From DAIUCA01 sp964613675 (lineage in GTDB: Bacteria; Pseudomonadota; Gammaproteobacteria; Competibacterales; Competibacteraceae): 11,521 nt of DNA. Both the position numbers and the translations under genes were made by a program. Below the pieces are notes generated by a model, which made no database searches, was not told the DNA's origin, and saw nothing but the letters and a program-made list of their open reading frames with translations. Location of the stretch: the NCBI GenBank assembly GCA_964613675.1, contig CAZTIH010000083.1, forward strand, positions 1-11,521, in the 5' to 3' direction. Positions within the stretch are counted from its first letter, which is position 1. Each line of letters begins with the position of its first letter. Positions 5,175 to 11,521 of the stretch are shown here, in pieces.

Positions 5175-7910
5175 CTAACCGCTATTTCGCAACCCCGTCG
5201 CTAATCCATTGAGGGTCAAATGAATGCCCCGCTTTAACTGCTCTTCCTGTTCGCCTTGACGGTAACGATGCAATAGCTCGATCTGGAGATGATTGATGAT
5301 GTCCAGATAGGGGTAACGGTTCTGAATCGAGCGCGCTAACTGCGGATTATCGGCCAATAGTTCCCCCTGTTCGCTGATGGCTAAAACGAATTGCTTTGTT
5401 AGGGTAAACTCTTGTTTTAATACGGAAAAAATCCGTTCCCGTAAAATGGGATCGGCCACTAAGTCGCTGTAACGGGCGGCAATCGCTAGATCGGCTTTCG
5501 CTAAAACCATCGCCATGTTGGAAAGCAACACCTGGAAAAAGGGCCAATGTCGATGCAATTCAATGAGGGGCGTTAAGGTCTGCCCCGTTTCGTCGAGCCA
5601 CTGCTGTACCGCGCTTCCAAAGCCGTACCACCCCGGTAACATCACCCGACATTGCGACCACGAAAATACCCACGGGATCGCCCGTAAATCCTCAATGCGG
5701 TTCGACGACTTGCGCGACGCAGGACGACTGCCAATGTTTAACCCCGCAATCTCACTAATGGGGGTGCTTTGGCGGAAATACTCCACAAACATCGGGTCGT
5801 CGTACACCAACCGACGGTAGTTCTGAAACGCTAACGCAGACAGTCGATCCATAATCGCCAATGCGCCCGTCGGCAGGGGTTCGGCCCGCGATGAGAATAA
5901 AGTGGCATCTAAGGTGGCCCCCACCAGAATCTCTAAATTGCGCTTGCCCATCTCCGGACGGCTGTACTTGAACGAAATCATTTCCCCTTGTTCCGTCAAG
6001 CGAATTTGGCCCTGAACTGCCCCGGGCGGTTGTGCCAACACCGCTTGGTAACTGGGTCCCCCGCCGCGTCCCACCGAACCCCCCCGTCCGTGAAATAGGC
6101 GCAATTTGATCTGATGCGCGTTTGCAATCTCGATGAGGGCCAGTTCCGCCCGATACAACGACCATCCCGAGGTGAGATACCCCCCATCTTTGTTGGAATC
6201 CGAATATCCCAACATCACCTCCTGAACCTCTCCCCGCGATTGCAACCACTCCCGATACAATGGCAAAGCAAAGAGTTGCGCCAACACCGCCGCGCCCTGT
6301 TGCAAATCTTCGATGGTCTCGAATAACGGGATGAGATTGCCCATCAACACCGCGCTGTGCTGGGGGCTACGAGGCAATAGCAATCCCGCTTCCTTCATCA
6401 ACAAGGCTAATTCCAATAAATCGGATGCACTTTGGGTTTTGGAGATGATGAAATTGGGGAGGGCACGGCGACCGTATTGCTGCTGCAAAGCGTGGGCAGT
6501 GAAAAATAAGGCCATCTCGCCTTGGGTCTGTTCGGTGTACTCCAGGTGCGGCGAATAAATCGGACGGGCCGTCGCCAGTTCCCGCACCAATAAATCACAA
6601 CGTTGCGCTTCGTCTAACGCTAGGTAGTCGTCACAAATCGACGCTTGCGCCAGTAAATCCGCCACCGTGGCTTCGTGAATCTCCGCATTTTGGCGCAAAT
6701 CTAGCGGCATTAAGTAAAACCCGAATAAATCCACAGCCCGCCGTAAATGACGTAACCGCCCCTCGGCCAACAGTTCGGCGCGGTGATAGCGTAGGGATTG
6801 GTCGATCACGGCCAGTTCGGCGGCTAAACTCGTTGCGTCGAGATACGGCTCGGCTGTGACGGGGGGCGCGGTGGGATCGAGATGATGGGCCGTTGCGGCC
6901 AAACGTTGTTGTATCCCCAATAACACCCGTCGATAGGGTTCGTCTTGGTGATACGCCGATTGACTGGGGTATTTGGCCACCAAATCGCGCAAGTCCGACG
7001 TCATCGCAATCCACCGATCACTCAGCGGTAGTTCTAGGGTTAGGGCCGCCAATTCCCGTTGATAAAACGCCATCACGCGCTGGGATTGCCGATGCAAGGT
7101 GTCGCGCAACACGTCCGCCGTCACAAAGGGATTGCCGTCGCGGTCTCCACCAATCCACGAACCAATCCGCAGAAAACTGGGCAGTGAGCGCGTAATGCCG
7201 CGTTGTCGCAGGGCGTCCTCCATGTCGGCGTATAAGGCGGGGAGTACGGTAAAAAAGGTCTGGTCAAACATCGCCAGGCCATTATCGACCTCGTCAATGA
7301 CCCGCAACCGCGTTGGACGCAACATCCGCGTTTGCCACAGGCGCAAAATCTGTTGCTTAAGGGCTTTTTCATACGCTCCCCGCTCCGATGATCCCTCTGA
7401 AATACGTTCGGAACCCTGGGCGAGTAATTGGGCGATGGCGGTTTGGGCGGTTTGAATGCTGCGTCGCTGAACCTCGGTGGGATGCGCAGTCAGGACTGGC
7501 ACGATTAACGCCGTATCGAAAAACGCTTCGAGTTCCGCCGCCTGCCACCCCAACTTTTCTGCATCCGCCAGTGCGTAAGCGAAATCGCCAGGGCGGGGCG
7601 GTGAATGGTCGAGTTCGTGGGCACGGCGTCGCCGCAGATGATGTTGGTCTTCGGCGAGGTTGACCAGCAACGCGAAGTAATTAAATGCCCGAATGACAAT
7701 AATGGCCTGTTCAATCGACAGGGCGTGAAGTTTGGTTTCTAAGTCACTGCGCAGGGTGTCGGGTTCGCGGTGAAACGCCACCGCCGTTCGACGAATGTCC
7801 TCAATGAGCTGAAACGCATCTTCTCCCACTTGTTCACTTAACACTTCGCCTAAAAGACGGCCAAGTAAACGAATATCCTCGGATAAAGGGGAATCTTTGG
7901 CGGTATCCAC
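5175..7910 (-). CDS. ppc: Phosphoenolpyruvate carboxylase
   Basis: Carboxylates phosphoenolpyruvate with bicarbonate to oxaloacetate, refilling the TCA cycle. The 911-residue protein is of normal bacterial length and has every signature: VLTAHPTEVQRRS with catalytic His143, LRIGSWIGGDRDGNP (247-261), GYSDSNKDGGYLTSGW (568-583), the Gly-rich loop FHGRGGSVGRGGGP (606-619), GSRPASRKS (727-735) and the C-terminal NGLATGLRNSG. I chose GTG 7910: AAGAGG lies seven bases upstream, and MDTAKDSPLSEDIRLLGRLLG fits the family's start. The frame is open 101 codons further upstream, but that part overlaps the DUF2878 gene and is not PEPC-like. It starts 62 bases after that gene, with no promoter I can support, and ends at a hairpin shared with the convergent Fe-S gene. 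Confidence 0.98.
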   Translation of the reverse strand: MDTAKDSPLSEDIRLLGRLLGEVLSEQVGEDAFQLIEDIRRTAVAFHREPDTLRSDLETKLHALSIEQAIIVIRAFNYFALLVNLAEDQHHLRRRRAHELDHSPPRPGDFAYALADAEKLGWQAAELEAFFDTALIVPVLTAHPTEVQRRSIQTAQTAIAQLLAQGSERISEGSSERGAYEKALKQQILRLWQTRMLRPTRLRVIDEVDNGLAMFDQTFFTVLPALYADMEDALRQRGITRSLPSFLRIGSWIGGDRDGNPFVTADVLRDTLHRQSQRVMAFYQRELAALTLELPLSDRWIAMTSDLRDLVAKYPSQSAYHQDEPYRRVLLGIQQRLAATAHHLDPTAPPVTAEPYLDATSLAAELAVIDQSLRYHRAELLAEGRLRHLRRAVDLFGFYLMPLDLRQNAEIHEATVADLLAQASICDDYLALDEAQRCDLLVRELATARPIYSPHLEYTEQTQGEMALFFTAHALQQQYGRRALPNFIISKTQSASDLLELALLMKEAGLLLPRSPQHSAVLMGNLIPLFETIEDLQQGAAVLAQLFALPLYREWLQSRGEVQEVMLGYSDSNKDGGYLTSGWSLYRAELALIEIANAHQIKLRLFHGRGGSVGRGGGPSYQAVLAQPPGAVQGQIRLTEQGEMISFKYSRPEMGKRNLEILVGATLDATLFSSRAEPLPTGALAIMDRLSALAFQNYRRLVYDDPMFVEYFRQSTPISEIAGLNIGSRPASRKSSNRIEDLRAIPWVFSWSQCRVMLPGWYGFGSAVQQWLDETGQTLTPLIELHRHWPFFQVLLSNMAMVLAKADLAIAARYSDLVADPILRERIFSVLKQEFTLTKQFVLAISEQGELLADNPQLARSIQNRYPYLDIINHLQIELLHRYRQGEQEEQLKRGIHLTLNGLATGLRNSG

Positions 7911-7972
7911 AGCGTGACCTCTTGGGGAAAAATCGTCACCGTAGTGCAGGAACGGCCTGGAGAGTAGCGTTT

Positions 7973-8476
7973 TTACGCTTTGGCAGGGGGAGTGCGACGA
8001 CGGACGAGGTAACAGAGAAGCGGCAAGGCCACCATCCAGTTCACGCCAATCAATCCCAACGCCCATGCGGGTTCGTAAAACGATACCGCCCCCAGTTGGC
8101 TCCCGCCCCAGTAAGCAAAGGGGGCAAGCAGTCCCCCGATGAGTCCCGCAAGTCTCAAGCGAAAGTGCAAAAAGCCCAGGGTTACCCGCACGAGGATCGA
8201 AAACATCCCCCATTGCAAGGCAATCCAGAGGGGGGCGACGGGCAACGAATGCGGGGCGTAACTTAGCCAGTTCAACACTACCGGCAGACTATCGAGGCTC
8301 CAGCCCATGCCCATCGCGAGGACAATCCACTGCAAGTCGCGGGGGTTGAAAACGCCATGAATCGCGATGTACCCCGTCGCCAGTGCCACGCCCCACAAGG
8401 TTGCTGGGTACAGGACGCAAATCGCCCAAATTCCCTGATACGCCAACAGGTACACAGCCAAGCGACGGGTTTCCAT
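7973..8476 (-). CDS. DUF2878 family integral membrane protein
   Basis: A 167-residue, strongly hydrophobic protein with about five or six predicted membrane spans. These include LAVYLLAYQGIWAICVL (6-22), a segment around 50-68, WIALQWGMFSILVRVTLGFL (84-103), LAGLIGGLLAPFAYW (109-123) and ALGLIGVNWMVALPLLCYL (139-157). A basic tail RRRTPPAKA follows, probably cytoplasmic. The sequence, and its place right after a CFA-synthase-like methyltransferase and DUF1365 gene, fit DUF2878, a family of unknown biochemical function often found in this cluster. ATG 8476 lies six bases after the methyltransferase stop, so the genes are almost surely co-translated from one mRNA. An accessory role in the membrane-lipid modification is inference from context. 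Confidence 0.8.
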   Translation of the reverse strand: METRRLAVYLLAYQGIWAICVLYPATLWGVALATGYIAIHGVFNPRDLQWIVLAMGMGWSLDSLPVVLNWLSYAPHSLPVAPLWIALQWGMFSILVRVTLGFLHFRLRLAGLIGGLLAPFAYWGGSQLGAVSFYEPAWALGLIGVNWMVALPLLCYLVRRRTPPAKA

Positions 8477-8482
8477 GAAGCA

Positions 8483-9747
8483 CTACAATGCCGGTAACAA
8501 CGCAGGGCGGTGGCAGCGGGGCTTGACGAAGAGCATTTGTGCGGTACCGATGGTGCGTTCCTTGAACCCGCCTTCGCAGTAGCAAAAGTAGTAGTCCCAC
8601 ATGCGAATGAAGGTCTCCGAAAACCCCAACGCACGTACCTGATCTAGGTTCGCCCTAAACCGTTCGCGCCATTTGTGGAGTGTGGTGGCGTAATGGGGGC
8701 CAATGTCTTCTAAATGAAAGAGTCTTAAGTCGCTGCAACGGGCCACCGATTGACTGAGCGCCGCGATGGACGGCAAGCACCCCCCTGGGAAGATGTACCG
8801 TTGAATAAAATCCGTTGACTTCAACGCCTCTTCGTAAAACTGATCGGCCAATGTGATGGTTTGTAACAACATCTGGCCGTCGGGTTTCAGTCTTTTGTGG
8901 CAAACCTCAAAGAAAGTATCAAAATACCGATGCCCCACCGCTTCAATCATCTCAATTGACACGAGTTTGTCGTACTGACCTTTGAGGTCGCGATAATCCT
9001 CAAATAGTACCGTCACCCGATCCGCTAATCCCGCCTGTTTCACCCGTTCGCAGGCGTAGTCGTACTGCGCTTTGGAGATGGTCGTGGTGGTGACTTTACA
9101 GCCGTACTGACTCGCGGCGTACAGGGCAAATCCCCCCCAGCCGGTGCCAATTTCCAGAACCTCATCCTCGGGGCACAACGCCAATTTGCGACAAATCCGC
9201 TCTAGCTTCGTAATCGAGGCGCGGGAGAGTTCCGCATGGTCTGTGGGAAACACCGCACAGGAATACATCATCGTGTCGTCGAGAAAGAGACGATAAAAAT
9301 CATTGCCCAAATCGTAGTGTGCCGCGATGTTTTCGCGACTGCCGCGCCGCGTGTTTTCGCGGGCCTGGTGGTAACGCTGCAACCACCACCGTCCAATTTG
9401 GGACCAGCGGCTTTCTAAGGCCGCATCCATCAAGGTGTTGCGGGCAAACAGTTGTATGACTTCCGTGAGCTGTTCGGTATGCCATTCGCCGTGCATAAAC
9501 CCTTCCGCCGCCCCAACGCTCCCCCGCAACGCAATCCGCCAGTACGCATTGGGATCGGTGATGGTGAGGGTGGNNNNNNNNNNGTGTCGTGGGGGTGACC
9601 AAAGTGCCAGACTTCGTGGCCGTCGATGAGCGTTAAGGTGCCCTGTTCGATTTTGGCCAACGCGTCGAGCAGTTGGCGGCGTAATAAACGATCCAACCAC
9701 GAGATTGTGGAAGGAGCGACGGGTAATGTGACGGATTGATGTTTCAT
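8483..9747 (-). CDS. Cyclopropane-fatty-acyl-phospholipid synthase family SAM methyltransferase, interrupted by an assembly gap
   Basis: SAM-dependent methyltransferase of the CFA synthase family, acting on unsaturated acyl chains of membrane phospholipids. Visible motifs: AHYDLGNDFYRLFLDD, the SAM-binding VLEIGTGWGGFALYAAS (about 9112-9162), VSIEMIEAVGH, YIFPGGCLPS, and the C-terminal WDYYFCYCEGGFKERTIGTAQ with the Cys/Glu-rich end typical of the family. ATG 9747 overlaps the DUF1365 stop as ATGA and gives MKHQSVTLPVAPSTISWLDR. This N-terminal frame runs to the N-run at 9583. The rest continues in a different nominal frame after 9573, beginning TLTITDPNAYWRIALRGSVGAAE. Both sides belong to one protein, so the ten N are a placeholder: a real gap of 2 modulo 3 bases restores a protein of about 420 residues. 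Product could be a cyclopropane, methyl-branched or furan-precursor fatty acid; sequence alone does not decide. Confidence 0.9.
9574..9583. other. Assembly gap (ten N) inside the methyltransferase gene
   Basis: Ten undetermined bases. Coding frames on the two sides disagree at this length, so the count is nominal. The gap falls in the N-terminal part of the CFA-like gene, between GHEVWHFGHPHD and TLTITDPNAYW. Confidence 0.97.
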
Positions 9748-10499
9748 GGCGCACTCAAAGTCGTTTTGGGATGAGAGTAAAGCGAGACTCCACGCCACCA
9801 GAGCTTCAGGGCTTCCCAGTGAATTGCACCGATCACCTGTAACGTCATCAGAGGGAATCGCCATAACAGGTGGCGTAGCGCGGCAGGAGAGATCGGGCGG
9901 CGGTGCAAGTTGAGGGTGGCATCTATGGACTTTTGGCCGTCGCGCCACACACTGAGATAAATCGCAAGCCGTTCCCCGGGAAGTTGGCCGCGCCAGTCAT
10001 AGTCCATGTCCATGGGGAGGAAGGGGGAAACGTGCATTTGTTTGGCGAACCGCCCCCGATGACGAGGCGATTGACCCCGAACGTCGAGGCAGTACGCAAT
10101 TTTTTGGCCCCACGGCGTGTTGGTGACCTCAGCCACCACCGCTTCGAGCTGTTGATTATCGGCGTCGAAGCAGTAGTACACACTCAACGGATTGAAGCAG
10201 TAACCGAAGTAACGCAAATGGGTGAGCACGCGAACCGCCCCCAAAGGCGTAAACCCAAGCTGTTGTTGGACATGGGTTTTAACTTGTGTTTTGAGATCGA
10301 CTTGGGGATCACCAAAGTGGTCGCGTCGCCGAAACTGGGCGAGGGCCCAACCGTTTGTGGACCAGCTTCGGCTCCCCTCAAAAACGGTCTCCAGTTCATC
10401 GAGATCGAGATACATCATGAACAGTCGATAGCGAAATGTATGGCGTCGTTCGACAAAGCGGCGATGTCCCACCACCCCTTCGTAAATGGCACTTTCCAT
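9744..10499 (-). CDS. DUF1365 domain-containing protein
   Basis: A 251-residue protein covering the DUF1365 family end to end: the start SAIYEGVVGHRRF...HTFRYRLFMMYLDLDEL, the core RYFGYCFNPLSVYYCFD (96-112), EVTNTPWGQK (124-133) and HVSPFLPMDMDYDW (156-169). The biochemical function is unknown. The family is regularly found between an FAD-dependent oxidoreductase and a CFA-type methyltransferase, as here, so a part in fatty-acid modification is likely by context. Translation is tightly coupled on both sides: its ATG overlaps the upstream stop as TGATG (10501-10497), and its stop overlaps the next ATG as ATGA (9747-9744). No signal peptide is seen. A hydrophobic stretch near 212-227 (WRFPLMTLQVIGAIHW) may touch the membrane. 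Confidence 0.92.
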   Translation of the reverse strand: MESAIYEGVVGHRRFVERRHTFRYRLFMMYLDLDELETVFEGSRSWSTNGWALAQFRRRDHFGDPQVDLKTQVKTHVQQQLGFTPLGAVRVLTHLRYFGYCFNPLSVYYCFDADNQQLEAVVAEVTNTPWGQKIAYCLDVRGQSPRHRGRFAKQMHVSPFLPMDMDYDWRGQLPGERLAIYLSVWRDGQKSIDATLNLHRRPISPAALRHLLWRFPLMTLQVIGAIHWEALKLWWRGVSLYSHPKTTLSAP

Positions 10500-11521
10500 C
10501 AGGCGGCCAGTCGATCGGCGGTGCTAAATCGTTCGACGGCTTCATAGGCACTGTTGACGCCATCTTCATGGAAACCATAGGCCCAGTAAGCGCCACAGTA
10601 ATGAGTTCGCCGAAGACCACTGATTTCGCCATGTCGCTTTTGGGCCGCCACGCTTTCCGGGGTAAACACGGGATGGCTGTACTGGAAAGTTTGTAAAATC
10701 TTGGACGGGTGGATGAGTGCGGTACTGTTGAGCGTGACGCAAAAATCGGTCGGCACATTGAGATTTTGGAGCTTGTTCATGTAGTAGGTGACGGAGACAT
10801 CGTGCTGGGTCGCCGAGGGGATGTGGTAATTCCACGAGGAACGCGCTAAGGGCGAACGTGGCAATAGATTGCTATCGGTGTGTAACACGACCTCGTTTTT
10901 CTGATACGGAATTGCCCCTAACACGGCGGTCTCGGCGGGCGACGGATCGGCCAGTAACTTGAGGGCTTGATTGCTGTGGGTCGCGATGAATACATGATCG
11001 AAATGGGCCAAATCGCCGTGCGCGGTCTTGATGGCAATGCTTTGGGGGTGGCGTTGAATTGACATGACGGGCGTATTGAAATGGATGCGGTCCCGAAACG
11101 GCTCGATCAGACGTTCCACATAACGCACCGATCCCCCAGTCACGACGCGCCAAGTGGGTTTGTCGATTAGGTTGAACAGGCCGTGGTTGTGAAAGAAGCG
11201 CAGGAAAAACGGGAGCGGCATCTTCATCATCGTCGCTGGGGGCGAGGACCAAATGGCGGCACACATGGGGATGATGTACTGGTTGACGAGCGCCGCAGAA
11301 AATCGATGTTGCGCTAGAAATTCGCCCAAAGTGAGCTGGTAATGACTGTCGTTAAACGGGATGGCTAAATGTTTCTTGGCTTCGCGGTTAAAGCGCAGAA
11401 TTTCGAGTAACAAGCCGTAGAAACGGGGCGAAATCAGGTTTTTGCGTTGGGCAAATAGGGCGTTCATGCTATCGCCACAGTATTCCAGCCCCGTTCGGTC
11501 GCAACGCAGCGAAAATCCCAT
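10499..11521 (-). CDS. FAD-dependent oxidoreductase (amine-oxidase-like, COG2907 type), N-terminus beyond window
   Basis: 340 C-terminal residues are visible. The frame is open at the window edge, so the N-terminal Rossmann motif (GxGxxG) and roughly 75-80 residues of a usually 415-430-residue protein are missing; the Met at the edge is probably internal. Family features seen: FSLRCDRTGLEYCG near the edge, TWRVVTGGSVRYVERL, FDHVFIATHSNQALKLL, the strongly conserved YQKNEVVLHTDSNLLPRSPLARSSWNYHIP region (split here for length), and the C-terminal FAD-binding YCGAYWAYGFHEDGVNSAYEAVE. It is the first visible gene of the run with DUF1365 and the CFA-like enzyme, overlapping DUF1365 by one base. 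Such proteins are annotated as NAD/FAD-binding or amine oxidoreductases; a desaturase-like or oxidase step on an acyl chain is inference from the cluster. Confidence 0.9.
   Translation of the reverse strand: MGFSLRCDRTGLEYCGDSMNALFAQRKNLISPRFYGLLLEILRFNREAKKHLAIPFNDSHYQLTLGEFLAQHRFSAALVNQYIIPMCAAIWSSPPATMMKMPLPFFLRFFHNHGLFNLIDKPTWRVVTGGSVRYVERLIEPFRDRIHFNTPVMSIQRHPQSIAIKTAHGDLAHFDHVFIATHSNQALKLLADPSPAETAVLGAIPYQKNEVVLHTDSNLLPRSPLARSSWNYHIPSATQHDVSVTYYMNKLQNLNVPTDFCVTLNSTALIHPSKILQTFQYSHPVFTPESVAAQKRHGEISGLRRTHYCGAYWAYGFHEDGVNSAYEAVERFSTADRLAA

Noticed and set aside
7911..8213. Upstream extension of the ppc frame
   Set aside because: It overlaps the DUF2878 gene in another frame, is not PEPC-like, and GTG 7910 has a well-placed AAGAGG.
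9584..9754. Start of the methyltransferase frame at 9754 (MRHETSIRH...)
   Set aside because: This is a shadow frame created by the nominal gap length; the frame from ATG 9747 gives a family-like N-terminus and overlaps the upstream stop as ATGA.
9903..10547. Plus-strand 214-residue open frame opposite DUF1365
   Set aside because: The minus-strand DUF1365 gene covers it with clear family motifs; the plus-strand product resembles nothing and is a shadow.

Overview
This 11.5 kb window looks like chromosomal DNA from a nitrogen-fixing proteobacterium. A gammaproteobacterium is my best guess, from the Azotobacter-like NifU, NifS and IscA sequences, the E. coli-like RuvC, and a proteobacterial sigma-54/IHF/NifA-type control region. 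I cannot name a genus. There is no rRNA, tRNA, CRISPR array or intact mobile element. A run of ten N marks an assembly gap at 9574-9583.

Left part, plus strand (1-937): the C-terminal end of an FMN-dependent alpha-hydroxy-acid oxidase/dehydrogenase (LldD-like) is followed by ruvC, the Holliday-junction resolvase. The roughly 200 bases after ruvC hold a short sequence resembling the right end of an IS605/IS1341-type element, then two near-identical hairpin-plus-T-tract units in tandem. The tandem units face the minus-strand operon and look like a duplicated terminator.

Centre-left, minus strand (1145-3605): a compact operon iscA(nif)-nifU-nifS encodes the nitrogenase-specific Fe-S cluster assembly system. 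NifS provides sulfur, NifU is the scaffold and IscA is an A-type carrier or accessory. Upstream lies a complete nif-type control region: a -24/-12 sigma-54 promoter, a perfect IHF consensus, and a TGT-N10-ACA NifA-type activator site in the expected order and spacing. The operon is therefore probably NifA-controlled and serves nitrogenase maturation, although no nitrogenase genes are in the window.

Centre (3824-5131, plus): a divergently transcribed stand-alone Fe-S oxidoreductase resembles the C-terminal half of YdiJ-type or GlcF-type FAD/Fe-S dehydrogenases, with no FAD subunit nearby. A perfect 10-base inverted repeat ends one base before its start codon. Its 3' end converges on ppc across a shared long hairpin.

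Right part, minus strand (5175-11521): in transcription order, an FAD-dependent oxidoreductase (cut by the window edge), a DUF1365 protein, a cyclopropane-fatty-acid-synthase-like methyltransferase, a DUF2878 membrane protein, then phosphoenolpyruvate carboxylase. The first four are overlapped or only a few bases apart and form a fatty-acid or membrane-lipid modification cluster whose product cannot be told from sequence. ppc follows after 62 bases and may be read from the same transcript.
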